The translations under genes and the position numbers were made by a program. Shown here in pieces: positions 7,841-16,318 of a stretch of 64,000 nucleotides of DNA. Source of the stretch: Rhodanobacter sp. C03 (GTDB taxonomy: Bacteria; Pseudomonadota; Gammaproteobacteria; Xanthomonadales; Rhodanobacteraceae); the NCBI RefSeq assembly GCF_002001175.1, contig NZ_MUNT01000011.1:186001-250000 (forward strand). The letters run 5' to 3'. The number at the start of each line of letters is the position of its first letter. Positions within the stretch are counted from its first letter, which is position 1. The notes under the pieces were generated by a model, which was given only the letters and a program-made list of their open reading frames with translations, was not told the DNA's origin and did not search any database.

Positions 7841-9375
7841 GCCATTCCCTTCAGCTTGAGCCAGAACAGCGCCAGATAGGCCAACGCAACTCCCACAACG
7901 ATCAGCGCCAGCAGCACGTTACGCAGCCGCTCACGTTGCCGATCCTGTGGCGTGGCATAGAACGGAATCGTCGCCAGCACCATCAGCCCGGTGGCGCGCT
8001 CAAGCTGCGCGGTCGAGCGTACTCTCGGGTCGAACCGTGCGATAGCGAACAGCAGGCCCAACGGAATTACCAGCGAAAGGACGATCCCGCCCAGACCGAA
8101 ATGCATGAAGCGCAGACCGGACGGGGTGAGCGGCATCACGGCAGGATTCTGGATGAGGAAGGTGAGGCCTTGCTGCTTGGCATCCAGGTTCATCGACACG
8201 CGCGCGTTTTCGCGGCGCTTGAGCAGATCCTGGTAGACGTCTCGGTTGACGTTGTAGTCGCGGGTCAGTTCGGACGTGACGTTTTCCGAGTTGGCGATGC
8301 GAGTACTGCGTTCCATCTCGGATTGCAGCATCGACTCACTCGCGCTCATGCGTGCACTGGTCGCGGCGATGTCAGCGCGGCTGGCGGACAGCTGGCTCTT
8401 GAGTTGTCCATAGAGCGGATTGAACTGTGAGTTGTTTTCGACCGCGGCTGGCGCGCCGCCCTGCTGGCGCCGATCAGCCTGGGCGATCTGTTGCCGCAGA
8501 TCTTCCATCTGGTGGCGGACGCGGACTACGTCGGGGTAGTCCGCGGTATAGGACATCAGCAGCTTGTCGAGCTGGGCCTGCAAGTCGGCGAGTTGGGTTT
8601 GATAAATGCCCTGGGTGGTCTGCACCGCAGTGACTTCGGATTCGCCTGACAGCTGCGAATTCAGCGAGGCTTCCTGTGAGCGCTTCTCCATCAGATCCAT
8701 GCGCGAATTCTCGATCTGGGTGCGCAACTGGCTGATGCGGGCATCGGTGTCCGTCTCACTGCCAGGGCGGGCATCGGCATTGGCCCCGCGATAGTCCTTG
8801 AGCTTGTCTTCCGCGTCCGTCAGCTTCTTTCGGTAGGCCTCGACCTGGCCGTTGATGAATTCGAAGGCGTCGCGGCTTTCGCGTTGCTTGGAGGCCAGGC
8901 TTTCGCTGATGAAAAGCTGCGCGTACTCGCGGGTAACATCATAGGCCCGCTTCGGGTCGGAGTCGTAGTAGCTGATCGTGATCAGGTTTTCGTGCGAGAT
9001 CACGACCTTGGTGCGGGCCTTGATCGCCTCGATCAATCGATCCTGTTCCACCGGATTTGGTCGGGCGGCCATCCATCCGCCGACGACCAGGATCTGCCCC
9101 ATCACCTTGCGGCTGAAGATCACGGCTTGCGCGATGCCGGCGCGGTTGGCGTTTGCCGTGGTCGAGGCGGCACCTTCCATCAACGGGGTAATGATGCTGC
9201 TTTCCTGCGCCAGGATGGTGGTGGACGCATCGTATTTTTTCGGCCACTGCGCACCGATGATCAGCGCCGCCAGCGCAGTGACCGCGAACACCAGACCCAG
9301 GGCGATGCGCCGCCGCCGTGCCTCGCTCACCAGCACCGGCACCATCGCGGCAAACGGAGTGATTTCTTCGCTCAT
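7837..9375 (-). CDS. Wzz-type chain-length determinant (XrtA-system EPS)
   Basis: A 512-residue inner membrane polysaccharide co-polymerase. One transmembrane helix lies near residues 24-42 (IALGLVFAVTALAALIIGA). A long periplasmic, largely coiled-coil region follows at about 45-420 (for example AEDKLKDYRG, DLQAQLDKLLMSYTADYPDV, MEDLRQQIAQADRRQQ). The C-terminal part has a Wzz-type segment around AVMPLTPSGLRFM and two further hydrophobic stretches, the last at the C-terminus. The coiled-coil block and length fit the XrtA-associated chain-length family better than short LPS Wzz proteins. It lies between the export lipoprotein and the ATPase-like protein and is expected to set EPS chain length and link inner and outer membrane parts of the secretion machine. 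Confidence 0.87.
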   Translation of the reverse strand: MSEEITPFAAMVPVLVSEARRRRIALGLVFAVTALAALIIGAQWPKKYDASTTILAQESSIITPLMEGAASTTANANRAGIAQAVIFSRKVMGQILVVGGWMAARPNPVEQDRLIEAIKARTKVVISHENLITISYYDSDPKRAYDVTREYAQLFISESLASKQRESRDAFEFINGQVEAYRKKLTDAEDKLKDYRGANADARPGSETDTDARISQLRTQIENSRMDLMEKRSQEASLNSQLSGESEVTAVQTTQGIYQTQLADLQAQLDKLLMSYTADYPDVVRVRHQMEDLRQQIAQADRRQQGGAPAAVENNSQFNPLYGQLKSQLSASRADIAATSARMSASESMLQSEMERSTRIANSENVTSELTRDYNVNRDVYQDLLKRRENARVSMNLDAKQQGLTFLIQNPAVMPLTPSGLRFMHFGLGGIVLSLVIPLGLLFAIARFDPRVRSTAQLERATGLMVLATIPFYATPQDRQRERLRNVLLALIVVGVALAYLALFWLKLKGMA

Positions 9376-9396
9376 GGCGGTGCCTGTCTTTCAGCC

Positions 9397-10017
9397 TCAG
9401 AACGAGCGTTGTGGCACGGTGATGACGTCACCGGGTTGTACCGGATAGTTGGTCGTCAGTTGGCCCTGCTGCAGGATCTTGTCGAGGCGCACCGCATAGG
9501 ACTGGGTGGTGGTGCCGTCCTTGCGATAGAGCTCGGTGCGATCCGCGGCAGCGAACTCGGTGGTACCACCGGCGGCCAGCACGGCATCGAGTACCGTCAT
9601 GCCCTGGCGATAGGGCAGCGAGACCGGAGTGCGCACGGCGCCGGTCACGCGTACGCGCGACAGGTACTCGTGGCTGCGCAGCTCGATCAGGATCACCGCC
9701 ACCTGCGGATCGCGCACATAGGCCTGCAGCTTGTCCTTGACCTCGGCGGCGACCTGCTCAGGCGTCTTGCCGCCGGCTTCGACGTCACCGATCAGCGGTA
9801 CAGTGATCCTGCCGTCGGGCCGTACCGGTACGCTTACACTGAGATCCGGGTTGTGCCAGACCGAAATTTGCAGTTGATCGTCGACGCCGATGTGATACTG
9901 GCTCACGGCTTGGGCGTCGGCGTTGAGCTTGGGCGGCTCGCTGGATCCGGGGCCGGTGGCGCAGCCTGTCAGCATCAAAAGTAGGCATAACGCAAGGAAG
10001 CGATACAAGCTCTTCAT
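9397..10017 (-). CDS. polysaccharide export outer membrane lipoprotein (Wza/EpsE-like)
   Basis: A 206-residue lipoprotein with the lipobox LMLTGC (lipidated Cys19). A Poly_export domain follows (YHIGVDDQLQISVWHNPDLS, then VPVRPDGRITVPLIGDVEA), then a SLBB domain (VRVTGAVRTPVSLPYRQG, TVLDAVLAAGGTTEFA) and the terminal block QPGDVITVPQ. It is shorter than E. coli Wza, as in XrtA-type loci. The ATG at 10017 has AGGGGT nine bases upstream; the GTG/ATG at 10026 is less likely. This is the first gene of the leftward EPS operon. The candidate promoter, whose -10 box overlaps a CRP/Clp-type palindrome, lies within 65 bases upstream. It should form the secretion pore. Confidence 0.9.
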   Translation of the reverse strand: MKSLYRFLALCLLLMLTGCATGPGSSEPPKLNADAQAVSQYHIGVDDQLQISVWHNPDLSVSVPVRPDGRITVPLIGDVEAGGKTPEQVAAEVKDKLQAYVRDPQVAVILIELRSHEYLSRVRVTGAVRTPVSLPYRQGMTVLDAVLAAGGTTEFAAADRTELYRKDGTTTQSYAVRLDKILQQGQLTTNYPVQPGDVITVPQRSF

Positions 10018-10044
10018 GACAACCACCCCTGATTGACTTGCAGG

Positions 10045-10062
10045 TTGTGAACATTATCACAA
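10045..10062. promoter_or_regulatory. perfect CRP/Clp-type operator in the divergent EPS intergenic region
   Basis: TTGTGA-N6-TCACAA is a perfect inverted repeat matching the CRP-family core TGTGA-N6-TCACA; a flanking G/C pair extends each arm to seven bases. In Xanthomonadaceae the CRP homologue Clp controls EPS genes and is inhibited by c-di-GMP. On the minus strand the site overlaps an extended -10 (TGTGATAAT, 10053-10061). Binding there would repress the EPS operon rather than activate it. Confidence 0.75.
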
Positions 10063-10081
10063 CATAATGACAAACAATGAA
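10053..10081 (-). promoter_or_regulatory. candidate promoter of the EPS operon
   Basis: On the minus strand an extended -10 TGTGATAAT lies 17 bases downstream of a weak -35 TTCATT (10076-10081). Transcription would start near 10046, giving a leader of about 28 bases before the lipoprotein ATG. The -10 is embedded in the CRP/Clp-type palindrome. The weak -35 leaves some doubt. Confidence 0.5.
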
Positions 10082-10208
10082 TTACCGGCTTGAATCGTCA
10101 AAGTCTGTAGCCGTACCCGCGTTCAGAACGGTTTTTGGCCCGCTTCGGGCGTGGCCATGATCTGGCGCCAGTCAGCGGCGACACCACCCAAACAGAAAAC
10201 AACCACGG

Positions 10209-11495
10209 ATGAGTCGCATGCAGCCTCTGCAAAATACCAAGATCGCCATCGTTGGACTGGGTTATGTCGGGTTGCCACTGGCGGTCGAATTTGGCAAGTT
10301 TTACGACACGTTCGGCTTCGATATCAATACAACTCGTGTCGAGGAACTACGTGCCGGAAGAGATATCACGTTGGAGGTAGATGCCGATGAACTGGCGGCC
10401 GCCTCTCGTCTGCGTTTCAGTGCTGCGCCGGACGATATCCGTGCTTGCAATGTCTACATCGTCACCGTGCCGACGCCGATCGACGCGGCCAAGCGTCCGG
10501 ATCTGACGCCCTTGATCAAGGCCAGTGAAACGCTGGGCAGGGTCATCAAGGCTGGCGATATCGTGGTGTACGAGTCCACCGTGTATCCCGGATGCACCGA
10601 GGAAGTGTGCGTTCCGATTCTCGAAAAAATCTCGGGCCTCACCTACAACCGCGACTTCTTCGCCGGTTACAGTCCCGAGCGCATCAACCCCGGCGACAAG
10701 CAGCATCGCGTCACCAGCATTCTCAAGGTGACCTCCGGTTCCACGCCGGAGGTGGCTGATTTTGTCGACCGCCTGTACGGTTCGATCATCACCGCCGGCA
10801 CGCACAAGGCCAGTTCGCTGAAGGTGGCCGAAGCCGCCAAGGTGATCGAGAACACCCAGCGCGACCTGAATATCGCACTGGTGAACGATCTGGCCAAACT
10901 GTTCAACAAGCTGGGCATCGACACCCTGGAAGTGCTGCAGGCGGCCGGCACCAAGTGGAATTTCCTCCCATTCCGGCCCGGCCTGGTCGGCGGCCACTGC
11001 ATCAGCGTGGATCCGTATTACCTCACGCACAAGGCGCAGGAAGTCGGCCATCATCCCGACGTCATCCTGGCCGGCCGACGCACCAACGACAGCATGGGCC
11101 AGTACATCGCCGGCGAAGTGATCCGCCTGATGGTGTGCAAGGGCATCAATCCGGTGCGTGCACGCATCCTGATTCTAGGCCTGGCGTTCAAGGAGAATTG
11201 CCCGGATCTGCGCAACACCCGCGTGGTCGACATCGTGGAAGCGCTGAACGGCTACAGCGTCGAGGTCGACATCGTCGATCCCTGGGTGGACCATGCGGCG
11301 GCGATGCACGAATACGGCATTGCCCTGGTCAGTGCACCACAGTCGGGCCAGTATGATGCGGTGATTGTGGCGGTGGGCCACCGGCAATTCGCCGAGATCG
11401 GCAGCGCGGGCATTCGCGCGTTCGGCAAGCCTTCTTCGGTGCTGTACGACGTCAAGTATGTGTTGCCGCGCGATGCAGTCGACGGCCGACTTTGA
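10209..11495 (+). CDS. UDP-sugar 6-dehydrogenase, WbpO/TviB type
   Basis: A 428-residue cytoplasmic nucleotide-sugar dehydrogenase that oxidises C6 of a UDP-hexose to the uronic acid with two NAD+. The N-terminal Rossmann motif IAIVGLGYVGLPLA, the central PERINPGDKQHR block, the catalytic cysteine in GLVGGHCISVDPYYL and the C-terminal ILGLAFKENCPDLRNT are all present. The spacing and wording of these blocks match the WbpO/TviB (UDP-GlcNAc/UDP-GalNAc dehydrogenase) branch rather than UDP-glucose dehydrogenase, though substrate is not decided by sequence alone. An alternative ATG lies at 10218. It is divergent from the EPS operon and directly followed by a UDP-uronate epimerase-like gene, so the pair probably supplies an acidic sugar for the EPS. 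Confidence 0.88.
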   Translation: MSRMQPLQNTKIAIVGLGYVGLPLAVEFGKFYDTFGFDINTTRVEELRAGRDITLEVDADELAAASRLRFSAAPDDIRACNVYIVTVPTPIDAAKRPDLTPLIKASETLGRVIKAGDIVVYESTVYPGCTEEVCVPILEKISGLTYNRDFFAGYSPERINPGDKQHRVTSILKVTSGSTPEVADFVDRLYGSIITAGTHKASSLKVAEAAKVIENTQRDLNIALVNDLAKLFNKLGIDTLEVLQAAGTKWNFLPFRPGLVGGHCISVDPYYLTHKAQEVGHHPDVILAGRRTNDSMGQYIAGEVIRLMVCKGINPVRARILILGLAFKENCPDLRNTRVVDIVEALNGYSVEVDIVDPWVDHAAAMHEYGIALVSAPQSGQYDAVIVAVGHRQFAEIGSAGIRAFGKPSSVLYDVKYVLPRDAVDGRL

Positions 11496-11510
11496 GTTAA
11501 TGAGGACGCA

Positions 11511-12518
11511 ATGAAGATTCTTGTCACCGGCACGGCCGGATTCATCGGCTCGCACGTCGCCCTGCGCCTGCTTGAGCGCGGCGATGAAGTCATCGGCATC
11601 GACAACCTCAGCGACTATTACGACGTGAACCTGAAGAAGGCGCGGCTGGCGCGCTTCATGGATCACCCGGGTTACACCCATGTGGCGGCGGATCTGGCCG
11701 ATCGCGCGGCGATCGAGGCGACGTTTGCCACGCACAAGCCGCAGCGCGTGATCAACCTTGCCGCACAGGCCGGCGTGCGCTACGCCGCGCAGAATCCGCA
11801 TATCTACGTGTCGACCAATGTCACCGGTTTTCTGCACATCATCGAAGGCTGCCGCCATCACGACGTCGAGCATCTGGTGTTTGCCTCCACCAGTTCGGTG
11901 TATGGCGCGAATACCCGGATGCCATTCTCCGAGCACCAGCCCACCGAACATCCGCTCACGCTGTACGCGGCGTCGAAAAAAGCCAACGAGATGATGGCGC
12001 ACAGCTACGCGCACTTGTACGGGCTGCCGTGCACGGGCCTGCGCTTCTTCACCGTGTATGGCCCGTGGGGACGGCCCGACATGGCGCTGTTCCTGTTCAC
12101 CCGGGCGATTCTGGCCGGCGAACCGATCAAGGTGTTCAACCACGGTCATCACAAGCGCAGCTTCACCTATATCGATGACATCGTTGAGGGTGTGCTGCGC
12201 ACGCTCGATGCCGTACCCACCGGCAACCCGCAATGGAACGGGATGGCGCCTGACCCGGCCAGCAGCCTCGCGCCCTATCGACTTTTCAACATCGGCAACG
12301 AGCGGCCGGTGGCCTTGCTGCGCTATATCGAGGTGCTGGAGCAGTGCCTGGGGCGCAAGGCGCAGATGGAACTGCTGCCCCTGCAGGCGGGTGATGTCCC
12401 CGATACCGAGGCGGACATGTCGGCGCTGGCCGCGGCGGTGGACTACTGCCCGAGCGTGTCGGTGGAAGAGGGCGTCAGCCGTTTTGTGCAGTGGTATCGC
12501 GAGTATTACCGCAGCTAA
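11511..12518 (+). CDS. UDP-uronate 4-epimerase family (LspL/CapI-like)
   Basis: A 335-residue extended SDR epimerase. It shows the NAD motif ILVTGTAGFIGSHVALRLL, the GIDNLSDYYDVNLKKARL block typical of UDP-glucuronate 4-epimerases, the Ser in FASTSSVYGANT, the catalytic pair in LYAASKKANE, and RFFTVYGPWGRPDMA. The gene starts 15 bases after the dehydrogenase, and GAGGACGC lies just before the ATG. It is expected to convert UDP-GlcA to UDP-GalA, or the N-acetyl equivalents if the dehydrogenase is truly WbpO/TviB-like. It is the last gene of the rightward EPS-precursor unit and converges on the DUF2909 gene. Confidence 0.88.
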   Translation: MKILVTGTAGFIGSHVALRLLERGDEVIGIDNLSDYYDVNLKKARLARFMDHPGYTHVAADLADRAAIEATFATHKPQRVINLAAQAGVRYAAQNPHIYVSTNVTGFLHIIEGCRHHDVEHLVFASTSSVYGANTRMPFSEHQPTEHPLTLYAASKKANEMMAHSYAHLYGLPCTGLRFFTVYGPWGRPDMALFLFTRAILAGEPIKVFNHGHHKRSFTYIDDIVEGVLRTLDAVPTGNPQWNGMAPDPASSLAPYRLFNIGNERPVALLRYIEVLEQCLGRKAQMELLPLQAGDVPDTEADMSALAAAVDYCPSVSVEEGVSRFVQWYREYYRS

Positions 12519-12614
12519 GCGGCGTTACACCGCGGCGTAACCGGGCGCAGTCCATTGCTTGCCCCGCGCGATTTGTCGCGGGCACGGCGCGGCGGCCGGT
12601 GCGGCCGGGTACAA

Positions 12615-12848
12615 TCACTGACCGACGTCGTGCGGGTGCAGCCAGCCCATCCAGATACCGAGCGCGACCATGCCGATCAGCACCAGCGACAGGCCGATGC
12701 GGCGGGTCAGCGCCCATACGGTGCGTTTGTCGTCGTCCTTGTCGGTCATCATGAAGTACAGCGCCTGGCCGAGGCTGAAGATCACCACCAGCAGCACCAC
12801 CACCAGCGCACATTTGTAGACGGTTTCCACGTGATTGATCCGATCCAT
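12615..12848 (-). CDS. DUF2909-type twin transmembrane protein
   Basis: A 77-residue inner membrane protein with two hydrophobic helices (CALVVVLLVVIFSLGQALYF and IGLSLVLIGMVALGIWMGWL) joined by a charged DKDDDKRTVWALTRR loop. This layout is that of the DUF2909 twin-TM family, which commonly lies beside SURF1 and the cytochrome c oxidase genes. The ATG at 12848 has GAGG upstream; the longer frame to 12884 lacks support. It is divergent from SURF1, with starts 41 bases apart. Molecular role unknown; context suggests oxidase assembly or stability. Confidence 0.78.
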   Translation of the reverse strand: MDRINHVETVYKCALVVVLLVVIFSLGQALYFMMTDKDDDKRTVWALTRRIGLSLVLIGMVALGIWMGWLHPHDVGQ

Positions 12849-12889
12849 TTCGACCTCGACAGTATAGCGACCACGGGCAGGCACGCCGC

Positions 12890-13651
12890 GTGAGCGGATT
12901 CCGTCGTCCGCCGTGGTGGGCGCTGCTGCTGACCGCGGCTGGCGCCTTGCTGTTCATGCGTTTGGGCGTCTGGCAGCTGCATCGCGCCGACTTCAAGGAA
13001 GCACTTCTGCGGCGGTATGCCGCATCGGCTTCGGCGCCGCGACAGGACTTCGCCAAGGTGGCCGAAACGCCACCCGCCGATGGCTTCCCGCGGGTGCAGG
13101 TAGACGGTCGTTACCTGGCTGATCGGCTGTACCTGCTGGACAATCCCCAGCACGACGAGCGTGGCGGGGTGGAGGTGTTCGCACCGTTCGTGTTGCGCGA
13201 TCCATCGCAACAACTGCTGCTGGTGGACCTGGGCTTCCTGCCCGGCAACGGCACCGCGCAGGTACCGCAATTGCCACCCTTGCCGACCGGCGAGATCAGC
13301 CTGCAGGGTCTGTACGTGCCGCCGCCGCCGCTCGGTTTCGAGATGGGTGGCGATGCGCTGGCGCGGCAGGCGCAGTGGCCGAAGAGCAGCATCTTCCTGG
13401 ACCCGCTGGCAGTCGCCCGCGACCTCGGTCGGCCGCTGTATCCGCGCGTGCTGGCGCTGGATGCCGACCCGGCCTCGATCTATGTGCGCGTGCACACGCT
13501 CGACTTTTCCTCGATGCCGCCGGCGCGGCACCGCGCCTACGCGTTCCAGTGGTTCTCGTTCGCCATCGCAGCGGTGGTGATCCTGCTGGTGCTCAATCGC
13601 AAGCGCAGGCCGCGTAAATCCCGTTCCCCGAATGACGATGAAATCCGATGA
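12890..13651 (+). CDS. SURF1 family cytochrome oxidase assembly protein
   Basis: A 253-residue inner membrane protein with the SURF1 layout: one N-terminal helix (WALLLTAAGALLFMRLGVWQ), a periplasmic domain and one C-terminal helix (FSFAIAAVVILLVL). The signature GVWQLHRADFKEALL near the first helix, the central VDGRYL block and HRAYAFQWFSFA before the second helix are typical. SURF1 helps insert heme a into subunit I of aa3-type oxidase. Start is the GTG at 12890 after GGGCAGG. It is the first gene of the SURF1 / SCO-like / COX15 / CyoE series; its stop overlaps the next ATG by four bases. Confidence 0.9.
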   Translation: MSGFRRPPWWALLLTAAGALLFMRLGVWQLHRADFKEALLRRYAASASAPRQDFAKVAETPPADGFPRVQVDGRYLADRLYLLDNPQHDERGGVEVFAPFVLRDPSQQLLLVDLGFLPGNGTAQVPQLPPLPTGEISLQGLYVPPPPLGFEMGGDALARQAQWPKSSIFLDPLAVARDLGRPLYPRVLALDADPASIYVRVHTLDFSSMPPARHRAYAFQWFSFAIAAVVILLVLNRKRRPRKSRSPNDDEIR

Positions 13652-14217
13652 ACACAGTTGATCCCAAGTCGTTGCGCCGCAGCCGGATGTTCCTGATCCT
13701 GATCGCGCTGGTGTTTGCCGCGCCGATGATCGCCGCCGGCCTGCTCACCTGGAGCGGCTGGCAGCCGGGCGCGAAGGGCAATGGCCAGCCGATCCAGCCG
13801 CAGCGCAATTTCGTCGACGAGAAACTGCAGGTGCTGCTGGTCGATGGCCAGACTTACGCCTGGCGCGACAGCGAGCCGCGCATGACCCTGGTGGCGCTGG
13901 CCGGTCCGGGCTGCTCGACGCAGTGTCTGGCGACGCTGACCAGCATGGCGGCCGCCCGGGTCACGCTCAATCGCAACCAGTCGCGTCTGCGCCTGCTGTA
14001 TCTGGGCACACCACCGGCGAACGACGATCGCGACGGCATGAAGAACTACTGGCAGCTCGGCGAGGATGTCGCCGGCAAGCTGGCCAGCTACCGGCCGACC
14101 ACGCCGGACAGCGTCAGCGCGTTGCTGGTGGAGTCCAACGGCACCGCGCTGTCGTGGTATCCGGCCGGATTCGATGCGTCTGGCCTGCGCAAGGATCTGC
14201 AGAAGGTGATCAAGTGA
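13648..14217 (+). CDS. membrane-anchored thioredoxin-fold (SCO-like) oxidase assembly protein
   Basis: A 189-residue protein with one N-terminal membrane helix (MFLILIALVFAAPMIAAGLL) and a periplasmic domain. Within the domain, VALAGPGCSTQCLATLTSM carries a CxxxC pair at the position of the SCO copper-binding CxxxC in a thioredoxin fold. A later segment, DSVSALLVESNGTALSWYPA, fits the last strands of that fold. No clear distal copper-ligand His as in true Sco1 could be placed, so function as a copper chaperone or thiol reductase is uncertain. Stop and start codons overlap with SURF1 upstream (ATGA) and COX15 downstream (TGATG), showing tight translational coupling. Confidence 0.75.
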   Translation: MNTVDPKSLRRSRMFLILIALVFAAPMIAAGLLTWSGWQPGAKGNGQPIQPQRNFVDEKLQVLLVDGQTYAWRDSEPRMTLVALAGPGCSTQCLATLTSMAAARVTLNRNQSRLRLLYLGTPPANDDRDGMKNYWQLGEDVAGKLASYRPTTPDSVSALLVESNGTALSWYPAGFDASGLRKDLQKVIK

Positions 14218-15392
14218 TGGCGTCGCGCTCGCTGAGGGTGCTGCGTGGCTTGTCCCTGCTGGCCGCGGTGTTCGCACTCGGACTGGTGATGTTCGGCGCG
14301 TTCGTGCGGTTGTCCAATGCCGGCCTGTCCTGTCCTGACTGGCCGACCTGCTATGGCGAGGCGACTTGGCCGCAGCATGCGCAGGCGGTGGCCAAGGCCG
14401 ATGCGGCGTTTCCCGATCGTCCGTACGAGGCGCACAAGGCCTGGCGCGAGCAGGTGCATCGCTTCCTCGCCGGCACGCTCGGTGTGCTGGTGCTGGCACT
14501 GGCGCTGCTGGCCAGCTGGCGTCGGCGCGGCGCGCAGTTGGCGGTGATCGCTGGCGCGGTGTTCGCGGCCGTCGGGGTGGGCCTTTACATCAGCGGTGAG
14601 CATCGCTGGTCGTCACTGCTGGCGCTATGCGCGATCGCGCTGCCGTTGTTCGCCGCGATTGCATTGCGGCGACCGGGTGCGTGGCGGATCTGTGTGCTGG
14701 CGCTGGCGGTGATCATCTTCCAGGCGATGCTCGGCATGTGGACGGTGACGCTCCTGCTCAAGCCTGTGGTGGTGATGGGCCATCTGCTCGGTGGCATCAC
14801 CACGTTCGCGCTGCTGGCTTACGCGGCGCTGCGCTTTGTCGGCATCGGGGCGCCGGACGACCGGCTGGCTGACCTGCGTCGGCTGGTGACGATCGGCGTG
14901 GTTGTGCTGTTCTGCCAGATCGCACTGGGTGGCTGGACCTCGGCCAACTATGCGGCACTGGCCTGTGGCTACGGCCCGGGCTCGTTCCCGCAATGCCTCG
15001 GTCAATGGGCGCCGCCGACCGACTTCCATCAGGGCTTCGTGCTGTGGCGTGGGATCGGCGTCAATTACGAAGGTGGCGTGCTGGACATGGCCGCACGCAG
15101 CGCGATCCAGCTCGTGCATCGGCTCGGCGCGCTGGTGGTGTTCTGCTACCTCGGCTGGCTGTCGCACAAGCTGGCACGGCGTGGTCTGCGCGTCTTTGGC
15201 ATCGCGATCGCCGTGGCGTTGGTGAGCCAGGTATTGCTGGGCATCAGCAATGTGTACTTCGGGCTGCCGCTGGCGGTGGCAACCGCGCACAATGGCGTGG
15301 CCGCACTTTTGCTGTTCACCCTGCTGGCCACGCTGGCGCGTACGCAGCGTCGGCATGATGATTCGATGTCCCTGTCGCTGGAGCCACGCTGA
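14217..15392 (+). CDS. COX15/CtaA heme A synthase
   Basis: A 391-residue, roughly eight-helix inner membrane enzyme that oxidises the C8 methyl of heme O to give heme A. The N-terminal block [20 protein letters not shown], the first-half EQVHRFLAG histidine, MGHLLGG, and the second-half [13 protein letters not shown] and [12 protein letters not shown] blocks carry the conserved histidines that bind the two hemes. Start is the ATG at 14217, overlapping the stop of the SCO-like gene by one base; a longer open frame upstream is only an overlap artefact. It is followed one base after its stop by CyoE, the enzyme that makes its substrate. Confidence 0.92.
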   Translation: MASRSLRVLRGLSLLAAVFALGLVMFGAFVRLSNAGLSCPDWPTCYGEATWPQHAQAVAKADAAFPDRPYEAHKAWREQVHRFLAGTLGVLVLALALLASWRRRGAQLAVIAGAVFAAVGVGLYISGEHRWSSLLALCAIALPLFAAIALRRPGAWRICVLALAVIIFQAMLGMWTVTLLLKPVVVMGHLLGGITTFALLAYAALRFVGIGAPDDRLADLRRLVTIGVVVLFCQIALGGWTSANYAALACGYGPGSFPQCLGQWAPPTDFHQGFVLWRGIGVNYEGGVLDMAARSAIQLVHRLGALVVFCYLGWLSHKLARRGLRVFGIAIAVALVSQVLLGISNVYFGLPLAVATAHNGVAALLLFTLLATLARTQRRHDDSMSLSLEPR

Positions 15393-15393
15393 A

Positions 15394-16308
15394 ATGGAAC
15401 TGACTAGAAATCCGATCAGCGAATACCTGCAATTGACCAAGCCGCGCGTGGTCGCGCTGCTGGTGTTCTGCGCGGTGATCGGCATGTTCCTCGCCGTGCC
15501 GGGCATCCCGCCGTGGCGCGCGCTGGTATTCGGCACGCTGGGCATCTGGATGGCCTCCGGTTCGGCCGCCGCGTTCAATCACCTGATCGATGAGCGCATC
15601 GACAAGCTGATGGCGCGCACCGCGCGACGTCCGCTGGCCACCGGCTCACTCACGCCGCGCCAGGTGCTGGTGTTTGCCGTGCTGCTTGGCATCGCCTCGA
15701 TGCTGGTGCTGGCGCTGCTGGTCAACCTGCTCACCGCACTGCTCACCCTCGGCGGCCTGATCGGCTACGCGCTGGTGTACACCGCGTACCTCAAGCGCGC
15801 CACGCCGCAGAACATCGTGATTGGCGGCCTCGCCGGCGCGATCCCGCCGGTGCTGGGCTGGACGGCGGTGACCGGGCATCTGCATGCGTTCGCTCTGCAG
15901 TTGTGCCTGATCATCTTCGTGTGGACGCCGCCGCATTTCTGGGCACTGGCGATCTTCCGTCGCGACGACTACGCGCGGGCGCAGGTGCCGATGCTGCCGG
16001 TCACCCATGGCGTGGTCTATACCCGCTGGCATGTGCTGTTCTACACCGTGCTGCTGGTGCTGGTGACTCTGCTGCCGGCGTTGACCGGGATGAGTGGCCT
16101 GATCTATCTGGGAGGTGCCATCGTGCTGGACGTGGGCTTCCTGTATTACGCGGTGCGTTTGCTGAACCCGCCGGACGAGCTGTTCCCGATGAAGGTGTTC
16201 AAGTATTCGATCGTGTATCTGATGGCGTTGTTCGCGTTCCTGCTGGCCGATCACTGGCTGGTCGAACCGATGGTGCAGCACGGGCTGGTGTTCCAGCCCT
16301 CGCTCTGA
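15394..16308 (+). CDS. cyoE: protoheme IX farnesyltransferase (heme O synthase)
   Basis: A 304-residue polytopic UbiA-family prenyltransferase that attaches a farnesyl group to heme B. The start region [20 protein letters not shown] is the standard CyoE/CtaB opening. The first Asp-rich motif is seen as [20 protein letters not shown], and the second region as the [20 protein letters not shown] block. About nine hydrophobic helices follow the family plan. The ATG at 15394 begins one base after the COX15 stop; the in-frame extension to 15250 overlaps COX15 and is not used. Together with SURF1 and COX15 it forms the heme-A branch of cytochrome c oxidase biogenesis. The oxidase subunits are not in the window. 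Confidence 0.94.
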   Translation: MELTRNPISEYLQLTKPRVVALLVFCAVIGMFLAVPGIPPWRALVFGTLGIWMASGSAAAFNHLIDERIDKLMARTARRPLATGSLTPRQVLVFAVLLGIASMLVLALLVNLLTALLTLGGLIGYALVYTAYLKRATPQNIVIGGLAGAIPPVLGWTAVTGHLHAFALQLCLIIFVWTPPHFWALAIFRRDDYARAQVPMLPVTHGVVYTRWHVLFYTVLLVLVTLLPALTGMSGLIYLGGAIVLDVGFLYYAVRLLNPPDELFPMKVFKYSIVYLMALFAFLLADHWLVEPMVQHGLVFQPSL

Positions 16309-16318
16309 GCACCGCGTT

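Noticed and set aside
7936..8430. Open frames antisense to the Wzz-like gene
   Set aside because: No ribosome-binding site or family similarity; explained by the coding gene on the other strand.
10045..10062. FNR-type site
   Set aside because: The core is TTGTGA-N6-TCACAA; FNR sites need TTGAT-N4-ATCAA.
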